Assembly: GCA_030278955.1 (NCBI GenBank)
Contig: JAOANR010000005.1
Location: 8,088,394-8,152,393, forward strand
Length of the DNA: 64,000 nt
Direction: 5' to 3'
Source of the DNA: Hygrophila difformis
Taxonomy: Eukaryota > Streptophyta > Magnoliopsida > Lamiales > Acanthaceae
Below the pieces are notes generated by a model, which was not told where the DNA came from, ran no database searches, and saw only the letters and a list, made by a program, of their open reading frames with translations. This document shows positions 19,021-32,173 of this stretch, piece after piece; the first letter of the stretch is position 1; each line of letters starts with the position of its first letter. The translations under genes and the position numbers were made by a program.

Positions 19021-20410
19021 TAATGCAATGGGATTGAAATTTTAATTTATTTATTGATATGATGGCATTGATTTCGTGATTAATGTATTAATTATTACCA
19101 AAAAAAGGAAATTTTTGGTGCAGAAAAAAAATGGACAAATGGAGTGAGACTAACCAAAAAAAAAATTTAAAAAAAAAGAAAAAAGAAAAAGAGAAACATA
19201 ATTAACGGGCGAAATGAGTAATGATAGTATCAAAGGCATTTAGTGGTTGTTGGTATATCAAAATCATTATATCAATAATGGAGTGATCAATAACTTATGT
19301 GGTTTCAAATACTACTTTGATTACTTTACTTGCTCAAGGTACCCATTTCTAGAAGAGAGGCAGTATCTTCCCTAAGAACCAAGTCAGCTTGCAAGAACGT
19401 TAACCACTGCTTAAGGTCTTCTCCATAGAAGCCTTGCATTCCAAGGAGAGGAGTTGCATTAACCTACTGATGAAATTGTCTACAGGCCCTCACTCAAAAA
19501 ATAAGTCAATTTATATTAGGTGGACATAATTAATTGCTACAAATGAAAATCCCAATACACAGCACACCCCCTTCAAGTGTGATCAGTGTTGCAGTTGTAG
19601 TATAAATGTTTCTGAAAATGCCGTACAGTATAATACTTTAATAATGTGATTGATTACAATCATAATAATTCATACTTTTCCAAATAACACACATAATAAC
19701 TCATTATTGCTAATTATTGAGGGGCAAAGACTGTAGCACAAAAAGGAGAAACCACATAGAGTGCCTAGATCTTTGGGTGAATTATGTGCCCACTAAAAGG
19801 AACCCACAGTGAATGGGTACAATAAATCAAACAAAAGAACTTAAACAGAAGTGTTTTACTATGCACTCTTTAGTCTTTTAGTCCGGAAGGAAGTTATCAA
19901 AGAGTCTAACATTAGAGAAAGACTTGCATTTTCTATTGAAAAGTTTGACTGGCTATATTACTTGTAATTAATTACATTTATCAAAAAGTGATCATTAAAG
20001 GCCATTATTTGACTGTTCAAGCTTGGCGGCCAGCAAACAGAAGATTAGGTACCATTCTTTGCCTAAAAAAATCCAGAACCAACTAATTTCTATTGAATGA
20101 AAAGAGTATCCATAAAATGTGCGTCAATGCGAGACAGCTAGATATGCCAAATGGGTCTGTTGAAATAAATAAAATAAGTAGTAGTTTTTTTCCTATACGT
20201 CAATCATCTTCAATAAATTCATAAAACTACGGGCACACACGATGTATCCGTCTTTTATTATGCGTTCAATTATTAGAATAAAGGGTAAGGCTGCTGACAG
20301 ATGCAACTTGCAAGACATAAATATAGATGATAGAATAGTTTACAGATAAGAGAAGCTAAGGAACCTACTCAAATTGCTGATGCCTCTTCACAGATTCCCC
20401 AACTGCCAAG
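19021..20410 (+). other. Upstream region of the WAKL gene
   Basis: AT-rich, with A-tracts at about 19090-19200 and no ORF or transposon end that I can support. ATAAATATA near 20318-20327 is a possible TATA element about 85 bp before the start codon. The 5' UTR limits are unknown. Confidence 0.4.
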
Positions 20411-22654
20411 ATGATGCTGGCTTTAATCATATGCAGCTTCTTACTACTCATCCAGCAAAAAGCATCCGTTGCAGCACCATCACCTGATTGCAAAACTACA
20501 TGTGGAGACATAGAAATTCCATATCCTTTCGGGATTAAAGAGGGATGTTACCTTGACGAAACATTCCGAATAGCATGTGATGAGGCGACTGGTTCTGCTA
20601 CGCTAGCTTGGCTAAGCTGGGATTTGGACACCATCTCTTACTTGAATCACACATTCAGGCATAAGAATTTCACCGGTGTGAGTATGAGGTTTAAAAGAGC
20701 AGCTGAGGCTTATCTTGATTACTCCCCGCAGGTTGTTCTCTCTCATTACCGCATATCCCACACCAGGAACACCTTTGTTGCAATGGGGTGTGATTTCTTT
20801 GTTTACCTAGTTAATGAAGAAGATTCCAAGGTCCAGGGATCCTGTTCGTCGCTATGCAACCTCAATGAGACATTCCCCTTGCAGCAGCAGCAGCTCTCCT
20901 CTTGCTCCGGCCTTAGTTGCTGCCAGATAAGCTTTCCTGCAGATTTGAGGAATTTGTCTGTGAGGGTTCAGACAATGAAATCTTGGACAGCAGATAGAGG
21001 AAATCAGTGTGGATTTTTCACTTTCATTGACAGTGATTTACTGCGCCTCAACAATATCAAAATCTCTGCCTGCAATGAAAGCTATCTTGGCCCAATGATA
21101 CATGAATGGGCAGTAGGCAATACTCACTGCAATGAAGCAAGGAGAAGAGAAGACTACTTGTGTGGACAGAACACAGAATGCACTAACTATACCACAAGTA
21201 TTGATCAATACAGATGTCAATGCAGCAATGGATACAGGGGCAACCCTTACCTCCCCCAAGGATGTCAAGGTAACATATCTATCAATGCATTCCACAATCT
21301 AATCTACCCCCAATTTTCTTGCAAGAAAATTTTGTCATATGAAGTATAAATCATATCCCATTGCCCTCGTTACAGACATTAACGAATGTGCCAATCCCAG
21401 TGACAACAACTGCCCAACAGAAAACCGGTGTGTCAACACAGCAGGAAGTTACTACTGTGTGCCTAATCGCAAGCACACGCTAACACTGGTGATTCCTTTA
21501 GGTAGTCAGCATTTCATCATATCCTAATTTCAAAATAAACTGTCTCGGCAGCATTCAGCTAACAACAAAAATGTTGCATCAAAACAGGAGTAGGCCTTGG
21601 TGTGGGTACTCTAACATTAGCTGCTATATCCATCTGGACATGGCAAAAGCTAAAGGAGATAAAAGAAAGAAAAATGAAGCAGAAGTTCTTCAAGAGAAAC
21701 GGGGGATTGCTACTACAACAACAGATATCATCAAGCAGGGGAAGTTTACTACCTGAATTGACAATTTTCAAGATTGAAGAACTTGAGAAGGCCACCGATC
21801 GGTTCAGCAAATGCCGCATACTCGGGAAAGGAGGGCTCGGCACCGTCTTCAAAGGAATGCTATCGAATGGAATGATCGTTGCGGTTAAGAAAGCAAACGC
21901 AATGGACAACCCTAGTCAGGTTAATCAATTCATCAATGAGGTACTCATCCTATCCCAGATAAGCCACAGGCACATAGTCAAATTGTACGGCTGCTGTTTA
22001 GAAACCGAAATTCCATTGCTCGTATACGAATACATACCCAACGGCACCCTCTCGAAACATCTCCACGATCCCGAAGACGATGAGTCGACATTTTCGTGGG
22101 AAAACCGCCTCCGAATTGCCGCGGAAATCGCAGACGCACTGGCTTACCTGCACTCCTCCGCCACCACCGCCATTTTCCACAGAGATATTAAGCCGACCAA
22201 CATACTGATAGACCAAAATTTCAAGGCTGTGCTATCCGATTTCGGACTTTCACGATCAGTATCAATCGACAAAACACACCTAACCACAGTGGTCGGAGGC
22301 ACATTCGGTTACATGGATCCGCAGTACTTCTGGTCGGGAAGGCTCAACGATAAGAGCGATGTTTACGCATTCGGAGTAGTCGTCGCGGAACTCCTGACCG
22401 GTGAAAAGCCGGTGACGGACGACGATCAAGGACTGGCGCAGCGGTTCCGAACAGCGTCAAAGGAGAATCGAATTTCCGAGATTTTGGATAGGTCGGTGGT
22501 GTACGACGCGGAGGAGGAGGAGATAATGGCAGTGGCAGAACTGACAAAGAGATGCCTGAAATTGAAGGCGGATAAGAGGCCGAGCATGAGGGAAGTTGCG
22601 GCGGAATTGGAGCATCTGAGGGAGAGGAAGAAGAAGAAGAAACAGTTGCTGTGA
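20411..22654 (+). CDS. Wall-associated-kinase-like receptor kinase (WAKL), 683 aa, three exons
   Basis: A plasma-membrane receptor Ser/Thr kinase expected to sense cell-wall pectin or related ligands (family knowledge). Exons are 20411-21269, 21376-21501 and 21588-22654. Both introns have GT...AG, are phase 1 and join cleanly, giving 684 codons. Residues 1-21 are a signal peptide. The Cys-rich GUB_WAK galacturonan-binding type domain follows, with CGDIEIPYPFG. An EGF-like domain ends exon 1, and exon 2 adds the EGF_CA motif DINECANP. A membrane segment starts near 329 (GVGLGVGTLTLAAISIW). The kinase has GKGGLGTV (408-415), catalytic Lys 429, HRD (526-528) and DFG (546-548), so it looks active and RD-type. 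A paralogue lies inverted at 63139-64000. Length is normal for the family and no lesion was seen. Confidence 0.9.
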
Positions 22655-22993
22655 TTACTAGTGCAGAAGTGAATTCGCTGTATCGACCGGTCCGGTCATT
22701 GAAAACAGAAAGAATGACGGCCGAGTTGATTCGGATCTAGACTAGTGTACAGAAAATTCTGAAAAGAATACTTCCTCCTCTCATTATTTGTTTTTGTTAC
22801 AACCGTCTCCCACAAACATACTGATAATAACTTAAATTATATATAAATAAAAGTTATAAAAAATTAATTATTTAAAAATATCTCACTTAAATATAATTTT
22901 CATTACATAACTATGATAAAAATTCAAAATTGAAACCCTTGCGGTTGTTTTAGGAAAAAGGTAAAGAAAAAAAAAAAAAGAAAGAAAGTAGTA
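22655..22993 (+). other. 3' flank of WAKL, AT-rich
   Basis: Holds the probable 3' UTR. CTTCCTCCTCTCATTATTTG near 22771 resembles a decayed Stowaway end, but I could not define a matching partner. An A-rich tract runs up to the Stowaway at 22994. Confidence 0.4.
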
Positions 22994-23252
22994 CTCCCTC
23001 CGTCCCATTTAACTTGTCTTGTTTGACTTCTGCACACAATCCAATGCACTTTTTCAATCGTTAATATCTCAAAATATGTACAATAAAAAATTGTGTAAAA
23101 TATATATTCTAAACCTACATGATCTTACGATTTTAACAAGACCTAATTCGACTATATTTTCCGAATCTATACTTGCAATAAAATTGAGTCAAAGCTGAAC
23201 AATGAATAGTGTCAAAAAGTCAAACACGACATGTTTGGTGGGACAGAGGGAG
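22994..23252. mobile_element. Stowaway MITE (259 bp)
   Basis: Starts CTCCCTCCGTCCCATTTAAC and ends GGTGGGACAGAGGGAG, an inverted repeat with the canonical Stowaway terminus, flanked by TA at 22992-22993 and 23253-23254. No coding capacity. It lies 340 bp downstream of the WAKL stop codon. Confidence 0.85.
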
Positions 23253-23305
23253 TAGTATTGATTACACACGAGGTAAAAGCCTTTACTTGTTGAGCAATAC
23301 AAACT

Positions 23306-24870
23306 TCATCTGCAAAACAGCACCAACAGATGGATTCCATAGAAAAAAAAAAAAAAAAGGGGCAAAACCACTGAAATGTCTTTTCCTAATAGCGGGAACT
23401 TTGAAAGGGAACAACACTCTTTTTCCAGCATTAAATTCCAGGCTCTTCCACTGAGTGCATATCTGACCAGAAATTCAATGGGATCAAGAAGCATGATGTC
23501 ACCATATTAAACAGCCAGATCACTCCTGTCAAGCCCCAACCTACGTTCTTGATTCCAGAAAAATTCCAGGGACACTGGCCGATAAGACAGTTGCAACCTG
23601 CAATATATACTTTCCAATTAGTTTAAAGGACTGACCATAGAAGTATGGGTAGAATCAACAATGCATGGAAGAACTTATCACTAGTTGTGCAATGATAAAA
23701 CCAGTCACAAGAAGGAAAACATGGCATTTGAGGAAAGAACATCCCCTTGATCTAGTCACAAAAATTAAGGCCTGTCTGATGGTGCTGACCCTGACTTGTA
23801 GCAGATGCCATCATTTTGTTGAGCTCCTTGTCTTAGGAGTTGTTTGACATGTTGTGGAGGGGTGTGTTGAAGTTTGTTACATTGAAGTTGTCATGTTGAT
23901 GGGAACTTATCATGGTAAATGAAGCTTTCGAAAGAGATATTAGTTTAAGACTATGAGAGATGGCATACCGGCACGAAGTTAGTTTCATGTGCAACATAAA
24001 AAGATGTAACAATCATTAAAGCTAAATGAAATATTCTCCAAGAACAATCCAAGTTGCAAAAATTTCACTTGGCTTCCAACTGTCTGGAATTGGAGAAGGT
24101 TTGGGTCTGTCTTTCGGTATTGTCATAATTGTTCCTGGATAATAAGTTTTTTGCACATAAAGGGGCGACTGAGCTTCCAGAAACAAAAATTTCTTACCAT
24201 CGTTGAGGATGGCAATGACTAGAACCATGAAAGGAGGGAAGCCAAATTTTCAAAACACAGTTAGAAGCATGAATCCCAACTGCAGAGATTACAGTTTTAA
24301 AAGATGAGAAAAGAACATCAAATCTTCGACCAGTAAAATAACAGTTCGTGGATCAACAGAATACTCACCACTATATGTATTGTTATAGACACAGCATATA
24401 TCTGCCGTAAAAGGTGAATAAAATGTTAGTACCTTGCAGGGATTTCTCTCAATAGCTAAATGGACCAATATTGGGAAAATCAAATCAGAAATCAGTGCAA
24501 TTCTTCATTCTTTGGAAAATTGCACGGCTTTCTATGACAACACTGATGATGACACTCAAACTGGGCTCTGTGAGAATTATATCAGAGGCACTGCGGGCAG
24601 CATCAGTGTAATCTGCCATAACAATGGGGGGCACATCATTAACACCATCACCTGTCATTCCACAGATGTGCTTTCTGGCTTGTAACCTTTCCATGAATCT
24701 CATATTTGTGTTTTGCATATGACGTGTTGAAAATCAGAATCTGGTTATTCTGTACAAAAAATGTATTTGTTCCAGGCAGTCATACATACCAGGGAAAACA
24801 CCAGCAAATCCATCTGATTTCTCAATGAGTTCATCAATTGGAAAGGCTGCATTGGTTTCATCCTTATTTT
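23306..24870 (-). pseudogene. Plasma-membrane H+-ATPase pseudogene, 3' exons
   Basis: Minus-strand fragments of a P-type proton pump in gene order. They are DELIEKSDGFAGVFPG before a GT (about 24860-24790), [18 protein letters not shown] (about 24690-24640), [19 protein letters not shown] and RAIFQRMKN. Then come [11 protein letters not shown] and [14 protein letters not shown] (24228-24050), interrupted by intron-like sequence, and GWGLTGVIWLF plus RYALSGRAWNLMLEK (about 23560-23400). In functional pumps, VND is followed by APALKKADIGIAVA; here that stretch is missing. Frame changes occur. The 5' half lies at 54750-55620, beyond a transposon block. Confidence 0.8.
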
Positions 24871-24880
24871 AAACATATAT

Positions 24881-25185
24881 TGTAACACCCCCATTTTTAA
24901 AATATAGTTGGACGGGAAGTGTTACTGCCACATTCCTTAATCAAGCTCGCTACGGCTAACTTGATTAAGAAGGAATGCTAAGGTTAACTGTAAGAAACTT
25001 GACCAAACTATGTGTCTTAACTTTGGATTATTCTTAAGTACTTGAATTCTATAAAGTTGTGTCGAGGGGTTCCCAGGAAAGGGAGGTGGGCCACCGCCTG
25101 ACGGGTCTTGTTATCACCCAGCCTCCTTAGATAGAAGCCCCCAACTCGCAACTCGATAGTACACAAGTCTAATTTATATTCCTCG
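24881..25185 (-). repeat. Element A 3' LTR remnant
   Basis: On the plus strand it starts TGTAACACCCCCATTTTTAA, the complement of the LTR end seen in elements B and D. About 305 bp remain. At about 25185 it joins integrase sequence directly, so the rest of the LTR, the purine tract and the C-terminus of pol are deleted. Confidence 0.8.
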
Positions 25186-27085
25186 ATCGACTTGTATTTA
25201 GTTGATCTTGTACGGCTTTTATTTTCTGTTGGTTCACCTCTGCCGCCTTCTTAGACTCCTCAATCATCTCAGGTCCAATTGTTATAGTTGATCCAAATTC
25301 GGCCCAACATAATGGGCTTCGACACTTCCATCCATATAGTGCCTCAAATGGGGCCATTATTATGCTTGTATGAAAACTATTGTTACACAAGAACTCGATT
25401 AGTGCTAAGTGATCTTCCCAGTTTCCTTTGAATTCTAGCACACAAGCTCATAACATATCCTCCGGTTGATAGTTCGCTTGGTTTGTCCATCAGTCATTGG
25501 GTGTAATATTGTGCTCATTTTCAACTTTGTGCCTAAGGCTTCTTGCAGCTTGATCCAGAAGTTTGATATGAACCGCATATCTCTGTCTGACACGAAATAT
25601 CTTGTGGAAACCCGTGTCTTCTAACCACATTCTCCACACAAGCTTTGGCAAGTTGCTCCATGCTCTATGTTTCCTTCATTGGGATGAATATCGCTGCCTT
25701 GGTTAGCCTATCCACAATAACCCAAATCTTGTTCATTCCACGTAAAGTCTTTGGTAAATTGGATATGAAATCCATGGACATGCTATCCCATTTCCACGTA
25801 GGAATCTCCAGTGACCATTCCCAATGGTTTCTTTTTTTCGGCCTTAATCTTTTGGCAGGTGAGACACTTTTCTACGAACTCAACTACCTCACGCTTCATC
25901 CAAGGCCACCAGAATATATTCATTAAGTCCTTGTATAACTTATCTCCTCCAGGGTGTCCCACATATGGAGTGTCGTGTCCCTTCTCCATGATCCTTCTCT
26001 GTAGGTCAGCACACTTGAGTGGTACACAGCATCTACCCTTGTACCTTATACTTCCATCTTCATGGATATTGAAGTCACTAGCTTGTCATTGAGCCAACTT
26101 TTCTCAAATTCGCTCCAACTTCACATCTTCGTCTTGTCCTTATGTATTTCATAAAAAAAAAAAAAAATTGAGGGTCTTATTGTCATCGCGTTGATCATGG
26201 TGGTCATTGTGCCTCGATGAACCAACTCTATCCCTATGCGAGCCACTTCCATGTACATATCTGGTGGAAGTAATCTTGGGTTGGTCAGTTGAGTTTTTCG
26301 GCTAAGAGCGTCGGCTACCACGCGTGCTTTACCTTCGTGGTATGCTATGTCTCAATTGTAGTCCTTGATCAGCTCTAGCCACTACCACATTCATTTGCTG
26401 CATCGGTACACATCCTAGTCCTTTCTTTGATACATCACTAAAGATCTCAAAGTCTTCGCCTTCCATAGGCAAAGTTAGCACTGGGGTCGTAGTCAGTTTC
26501 TCCTTTAGTTGCTCAGAAGCTTGTTAACATCCCTGTGTCCTATTTATCTTCACATCCATCTTCAATAACTAGGTAAGCGGCCGGCCAATCTTAGAGAAAT
26601 CCTTTACAAATCTTTTATAGTAACCAACTAGTCCAAGAAAACTCCTGACGTCTGATTGGCTCTTGGGTTTCGGTCAGTTGGCCAAGGTTGAAACTTTAGC
26701 CAGGTTACTGACACGCCCTCCTTCGAGATTACGTGCCCTAAGAACGCAACCTTGTCTAGCCAGAATTCATACTTGGATAACTTTGCATATAGTTGGTTGC
26801 TTTTCGTAAGCCTAAGACTAAGTGTAGATGTTGGGTGTGTTCTTCCTCATCTTTGGAGTATATCAAGATGTCGTCTATGAAGACTACAACACATTGATCC
26901 AACAACTCCTTGAACACATTATGCATTAAGTTCATGAATACCGTTGGTGTGTTCGTCAATCCAAAAGCTAGCAACGGAAACTCATAGTGTCCATATCTTG
27001 TCCGCAATACAGTATTAAGACTGTCCTTATCAGTGATCCTCGGTTGGTGATATCCAGATCTCATATCAATATTTGAGAATACCTT
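25186..27085 (-). pseudogene. pol: Element A pol fragment: RT, RNase H, integrase
   Basis: From high to low coordinates it encodes [14 protein letters not shown] and the RT block with [10 protein letters not shown] (27085-26756). Degraded RNase H and the linker with [11 protein letters not shown] follow (about 26300). Next come an integrase zinc-binding piece ([20 protein letters not shown], 25989-25783) and a late integrase piece with FEALYGWKCRSPLCWAEFGS (25441-25169). Many stops and frameshifts; clearly dead. The RT is cut at KVFSN, and RT sequence from just before this point resumes at 37655. Confidence 0.85.
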
Positions 27086-28712
27086 TGTAATATCCCCATG
27101 TTTAAAATATGGTTAGGCGAGAGTGTTACTCCCACATCCCTTAGTCAAGCTCGCTACGGCTAACTTGACCAAGGAATGCTAAGGCTAATTGAAGGAATTT
27201 TGATTAACTTAAGTGTCTTAACTTGAAAATTACTGTTAAGTACTCGAGTTCTATAAAGTTGTGTCAAGGGGTTTCCAGGAAAGGGAAGTGGGCCACCGGC
27301 TGACGGGCCTTGTTATCACCAAGCCTCCTTAGACAGAAGCCCCCTAGCAACTCGATAGTACACAAATCTAATTTGTATTCCTCTGTTTAAACACAATTAA
27401 TACTAAGGCACAATAAAATTTCTAGTGCTTTAGGAAGAAGACAATACTTTATTAATAAACTTTATTCATAACATAAGAAATTCCACGGGGCCCATGGCCA
27501 AAACATTTGTTCTAAAAGTATTTGATGCAATAATTAAAAAGAGTCTTATTTAAAAAAACCTCCCAGCCCCAAGTGCGTGCTCAACTGCTTGAATGTAAGT
27601 TACCCTAAAAAAAAAAAACCAATAATCAGCAACAATGCTGAGCAAACTAGCCTCGTTCCGAGGACAAAAGTATACAAATAAAATATACAACATATATTCA
27701 CAACATTTCCTTGGCTGCAGTGACTAGCCGCGGCCCAACATGCACATGATGATTCAACTATGAATTTAATACCCGTGTAAACTAGACCGCGAACCGCAAC
27801 TTACGTCTAGCGAAACATAGGCTCAAAACATGTGGGTCTAAGGGAGGAAACCGTCCTACCACTTAGACAGAGGGGAGTTCGATCATCCCCAACTCAGGTA
27901 CCACCGCGGTACTCATGCCCTCAAATCATTTTAATAATATCCACAAAATGACCCAACGGTGCAATTTAAGTTCGACATCATGGGCCTAGCCCAAAAACAC
28001 ATGATAAAAGGTTTCAAAAGCATTTTGACATAACATAAGATTAAAATCCCAAAAACTTTTAACACTAATACATAAACATAAAACTAAAGCAATTAAAAGC
28101 AATTCATGCATATAATTCAAGAACTTTGTATGAAACTTAAAATGTATGGGTAAGACTAGCTTACTCTTCAAGTGGAAAACGTCTAGGGAATCTTCAAGTT
28201 CTTGCTAGTAACTTTCCTAGCTTGCTTGAACTCGCATGAACACTAAGAACACTAAGAACTCTAGAATATAAGAGAGGAGAAGAGAAGAATGATTTTGGTG
28301 TGAGGGAAAGAGTGAATGGGAGAGGGTATTTATAGGTGGGTTTGGAGATGGATTATGGAATGGGAGTTAATGAGGAAATCCCTAATTGCTGTCTGCCCTT
28401 CCTACAGCCTGTGACAGCTTTTAAACCTTCCAAAATTAAGTGTTTTGGATAGGTTTTGAAGTCCTTATCCATGCTTAGCATAGGTGGCTGCAACCCTAAT
28501 TTTTAAGACTCAAAAGATGGGCTGATTAACCCTAAACCAGCCTGATTTGACAGCCCAAAGTATGGTAAAAATATAGCCCAAATCAGCCCCGAAAGAAGTC
28601 CTAGCAGCCAACTTGTTAAATTCAAAATCCCACTTGTTGAAAATAATTCGGCTCCAAAATAAAGTTACCGTTGTACTTCCGGATTTTGGTAGTTAAAATG
28701 TTGGGTGTTGCA
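27086..28712 (-). repeat. Element B 3' LTR
   Basis: 1,627 bp, on the plus strand from TGTAATATCCCCATG to GGGTGTTGCA. The adjoining TTCTCCCCTCGTTAG (28713-28727) is the complement of the purine tract. It differs from the 5' LTR by many substitutions and by about 58 bp (ACTTTATTAATAAACTTTAT and following, near 27446) missing from the 5' copy. Confidence 0.85.
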
Positions 28713-28730
28713 TTCTCCCCTCGTTAGTTT

Positions 28731-31700
28731 CACAGTTATGTCCTCATAACTGCCATTCTTGTTGAAAGAGTTCGGGATACTTGCTCATAACTTCAGACTC
28801 CAGTTCCCAAGTTGCATCTGCTTCGCTGTGGTTGACCACTGGACCTTAACCATTGTGACACTCTTATTTCTCGTGGATCTCTCCTTAACAGCCAATATCC
28901 TTACTGGATCCTCATAAGTTAGATTCTCGTTCAGTTCAATGACTTCAGGCTGTAGCTCCCTACGGGGACATGGTGATACTGTTTCAGCTGGGATATATGG
29001 AACACATTGTGGACTCCAGCCAAATCCTTGGGTAGATCAAATCTATAGGCCAATTCCCCAATCTTTGCTGTTATCTTGTAAGGGCCTATGTATCTCGGGC
29101 TTAGCTTCCCTCGCTTCCCGAATCTCATTACTCCTTTCATAGGAGATACTTTCAGCATGACTTAGTCCCCGATGTTGAACTCACTTTGTCTCCGTCCTTG
29201 ATCAGCATATGTCTTTTGTCGATCCTGGGCGGCTTTCATTCTCTGTTGGATTACTTCTACCGCCTTCTTGGATTCCTCAATCATCTCAGGGCCAATCACT
29301 ATAGATGGTCCAGATTCGGCCCAACATAATGGACTTCGACACTTCCTTCCATATAGTGCCTCAAATGAGGTCATTCCTATGTTTGCATGATGCTGTTATT
29401 GTACGAGAACTCGATTAGTGCTAAATGATCTTTCCAATTTCCTTTGAATTCTAGCACGCAAGCTCGTAACATATCCTCCAGTGTTTGGATAGTTCTCTCG
29501 GTTTGTCCATCAGTCATTGGATAGAATGTTGTGCTCATCTTAAACTTTGTGCCCAAGGTTTCTTGCAGCTTGGTCCAGAAGTTGGATATGAACCGCCTAT
29601 CTCTGTCTGATACGATATCTCGTGGGACTCCATGCCGTCTAACCACATTTTCTACATAAGCCTTGGCCAGTTGTTCCATGCTCCATGTTTCCTTTATTGG
29701 AATGAATATTGTTGCCTTAGTCCGCCTATCCACGATGACCCAAATCTTGTTCATCCCGCGTAAGGTCTTGGGTAGGCTAGATACGAAATCCATGGAGATG
29801 CTGTCCCATTTCCATGTTGGAATCTCTAGTGGCTTGACCATCCCCAATGGTTTCTTTCTTTCGGCCTTGATCCTTTGGCAGGTGGGACATTTTTCCACGA
29901 ACTCCGCTACTTCCCGCTTCATTTGAGGCCACCAGAATATCTTCCTTAAGTCCTTGTATAACTTATCTCCTCTGGGATGGACCGAATATGGAGTCTCGTG
30001 TCCTTCCTCCATTGTTCTTCTCTTTAGGTCGGCACACTTAAGTGGTACACACCATCTACCCTTGTACCTTATACTTCCATCTTCGTGGATCTTGAAGTCA
30101 CTAGCTTGTCCTTGAGCCATCTTTTCACGGATTCGCTCCAACTTCACATCACCGTCTTGTCCTCCACGTATCTCATCAAAGGTTGAGGGTCTTATTATCA
30201 TCATGTTGATCAGGCTAGTCACTGTGCCTTGATGGACCAACTCCATCCCCATGTGAGCTACATCCATGTATAGCTCTGGTGGGAGTATACTTGTGTTGGC
30301 CAGTTGTGTCTTCCGGCTAAGAGCGTCGGCTACCACGTTTGCTTTTCCTTCGTGGTATGCTGTGTCCAAGTCGTAGTCCTTGATCAACTCTAGCCATCTC
30401 CGTTGTCTCATATTCAGCTCATTTTGTGTGAATATATACTTAAGGCACTTATGGTCAGTGTATATCTTGCAACGCCTCCCATATAGGTAATGTTGCCAAA
30501 TCTTTAGCGCGAACACCACCGCTGCTAACTCGAGATCATGAGTTGGGTAGTTCTCCTCATGTGGTCTTAGTTGTCGGGATGCGTATGCCACAACCTTCTT
30601 TTATTGCATTAGAACACATCCTAACCCTTTCTTTGATGCATCACTGAAGATCTCAAAGTCTTCGCCTTCCATAGGCAAAGTTAGTACTGGGGACGTAGTG
30701 AGTTTCTCCTTTAGTTGCTCAAAGGCTTGTTGACATTCCTCTGTCCAGGTTATCTTCACACCTTTCTTCAATAACTGAGTACTCGGTAGGGCAATTTTGA
30801 GAAATCTTTCACGAACCTTCTATAGTAGCCAGGTAGTCCAAGGAAGCTCCTCACGTCCTTTTGGCTCTTGGGTATCGGCCAGTCGGCGACGGACGAAACT
30901 TTAGCTGGGTCCACCGACACACCCTCCTTCGAGACCACGTGCCCTAAGAACGCCACTTTGTCTAGCGAGAACTCGCATTTAGATAGCTTCGCATATAGCT
31001 GGTTGCTCCTTAGTAAGCCCAAGACCAAGTGTAGGTGTTGGGTGTGTTCTTCCTCGTTTTTGGAGTATATCAATATGTCGTCTATGAAAACCACGACACA
31101 TTGATCTAACAACTCCCTGAACACGCTATTCATTAGGTTCATGAACAATGCTGGTGCGTTAATCAGTCCGAAGGCTAGCACCGTAAATTCATAGTGTCCA
31201 TATCTTGTTCGGAATGCGGTCTTAGGAATGTCCTTCTCCGCGATCCTAAGTTGGTGATATCCAGACCTTAGATCAATTTTTTAGAATACTTTGGCTCCTC
31301 TCACTTGATCGAACAAGTCATCCGCTCTGGGCAATGGGTACTTGTTCTTGATTGTGACTTGGTTTAACCCTCTATAGTCAATGCAGAGTCTCATACTCCC
31401 ATCATTCTTCCATACAAACACTGGCGCACCCCATGGTGAGGTACTTGGTCGGATGTATCCTTTGTCCAATAACTCTTCAAGTTGTTCCTTTAGCTCTTTC
31501 ATTTCTGTTGGTTGCCATTCGTTAGGGCACTTTAGAGATTGGCTCAGTCCCCGGTGCTAAGTCAATTGTGAACTCGATGTCCCTCTCCGGTGGCATCCCT
31601 GATATTTCTTCCGGAAAGACGTCTGGATATTCTCGCACTATTGGAATTTGCCCCAACGCGTCCTCCTCTGCTCGTAGGTTGTACACATAGCACATGTACA

Positions 31701-32105
31701 TTGGGTATCCTTTCTTGATCAATACGCCTAGTTGCATGGCGTTTACCACCTTTACGTTTGCCGCACGAGGCTCGGCGTAGTATGATATTCTCCTCCTTCC
31801 CGCTGCTTGCAAGACTACCTTCTGTTGAGCACACTCTATCCTTGCCTTGTATTGGGTCAACCAATCTATGCCCAATATCACGTCAAAATCCTTCAAGTCG
31901 AATTGAACTAAGTTAGTTAGGAAGTCGACATCCTTGATTTTGATGGGTACACCCTCATACCGTTTATGACATCCTATCACTTCACCATTAGGCAGAGAAA
32001 TTCCTAAGTGCAAATCCTTAGCTCCCCCAAACCTAGGGCTAAGGCTCTACAATTTGCTATAAACGAACATGAAGCGCCAGAATCAAACAATACGTGAACA
32101 GGTGC
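28731..32105 (-). pseudogene. pol: Element B pol pseudogene
   Basis: Encodes, in order, protease with the active-site-like FDSGASCSF (about 32080-32050) and a linker with YYAEPRAANVKVV. RT has [12 protein letters not shown] and [10 protein letters not shown], and RNase H has [20 protein letters not shown]. Integrase has the H-H-C-C finger (KCPTCQRIK) and D,D,E residues ([26 protein letters not shown]). The C-terminus contains RYIGPYKI and VHNVFHISQLKQYH, then a chromodomain-like tail as in Tekay. Breaks include a frame change near 31510, a stop near 31280, a break near 30770 and frameshifts near 29375 and 29160. It cannot make a polyprotein. Confidence 0.85.
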
Positions 32106-32173
32106 ATTCTTAATTGTAAAAGTACCTATCATGACGTCCGGATTCTCAGGCAGATCAGCCCTATTCATCACAT

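Noticed and set aside
24289..24483. Frames between H+-ATPase exons
   Set aside because: Sequence lies in introns of the pseudogene and lacks ATPase motifs.
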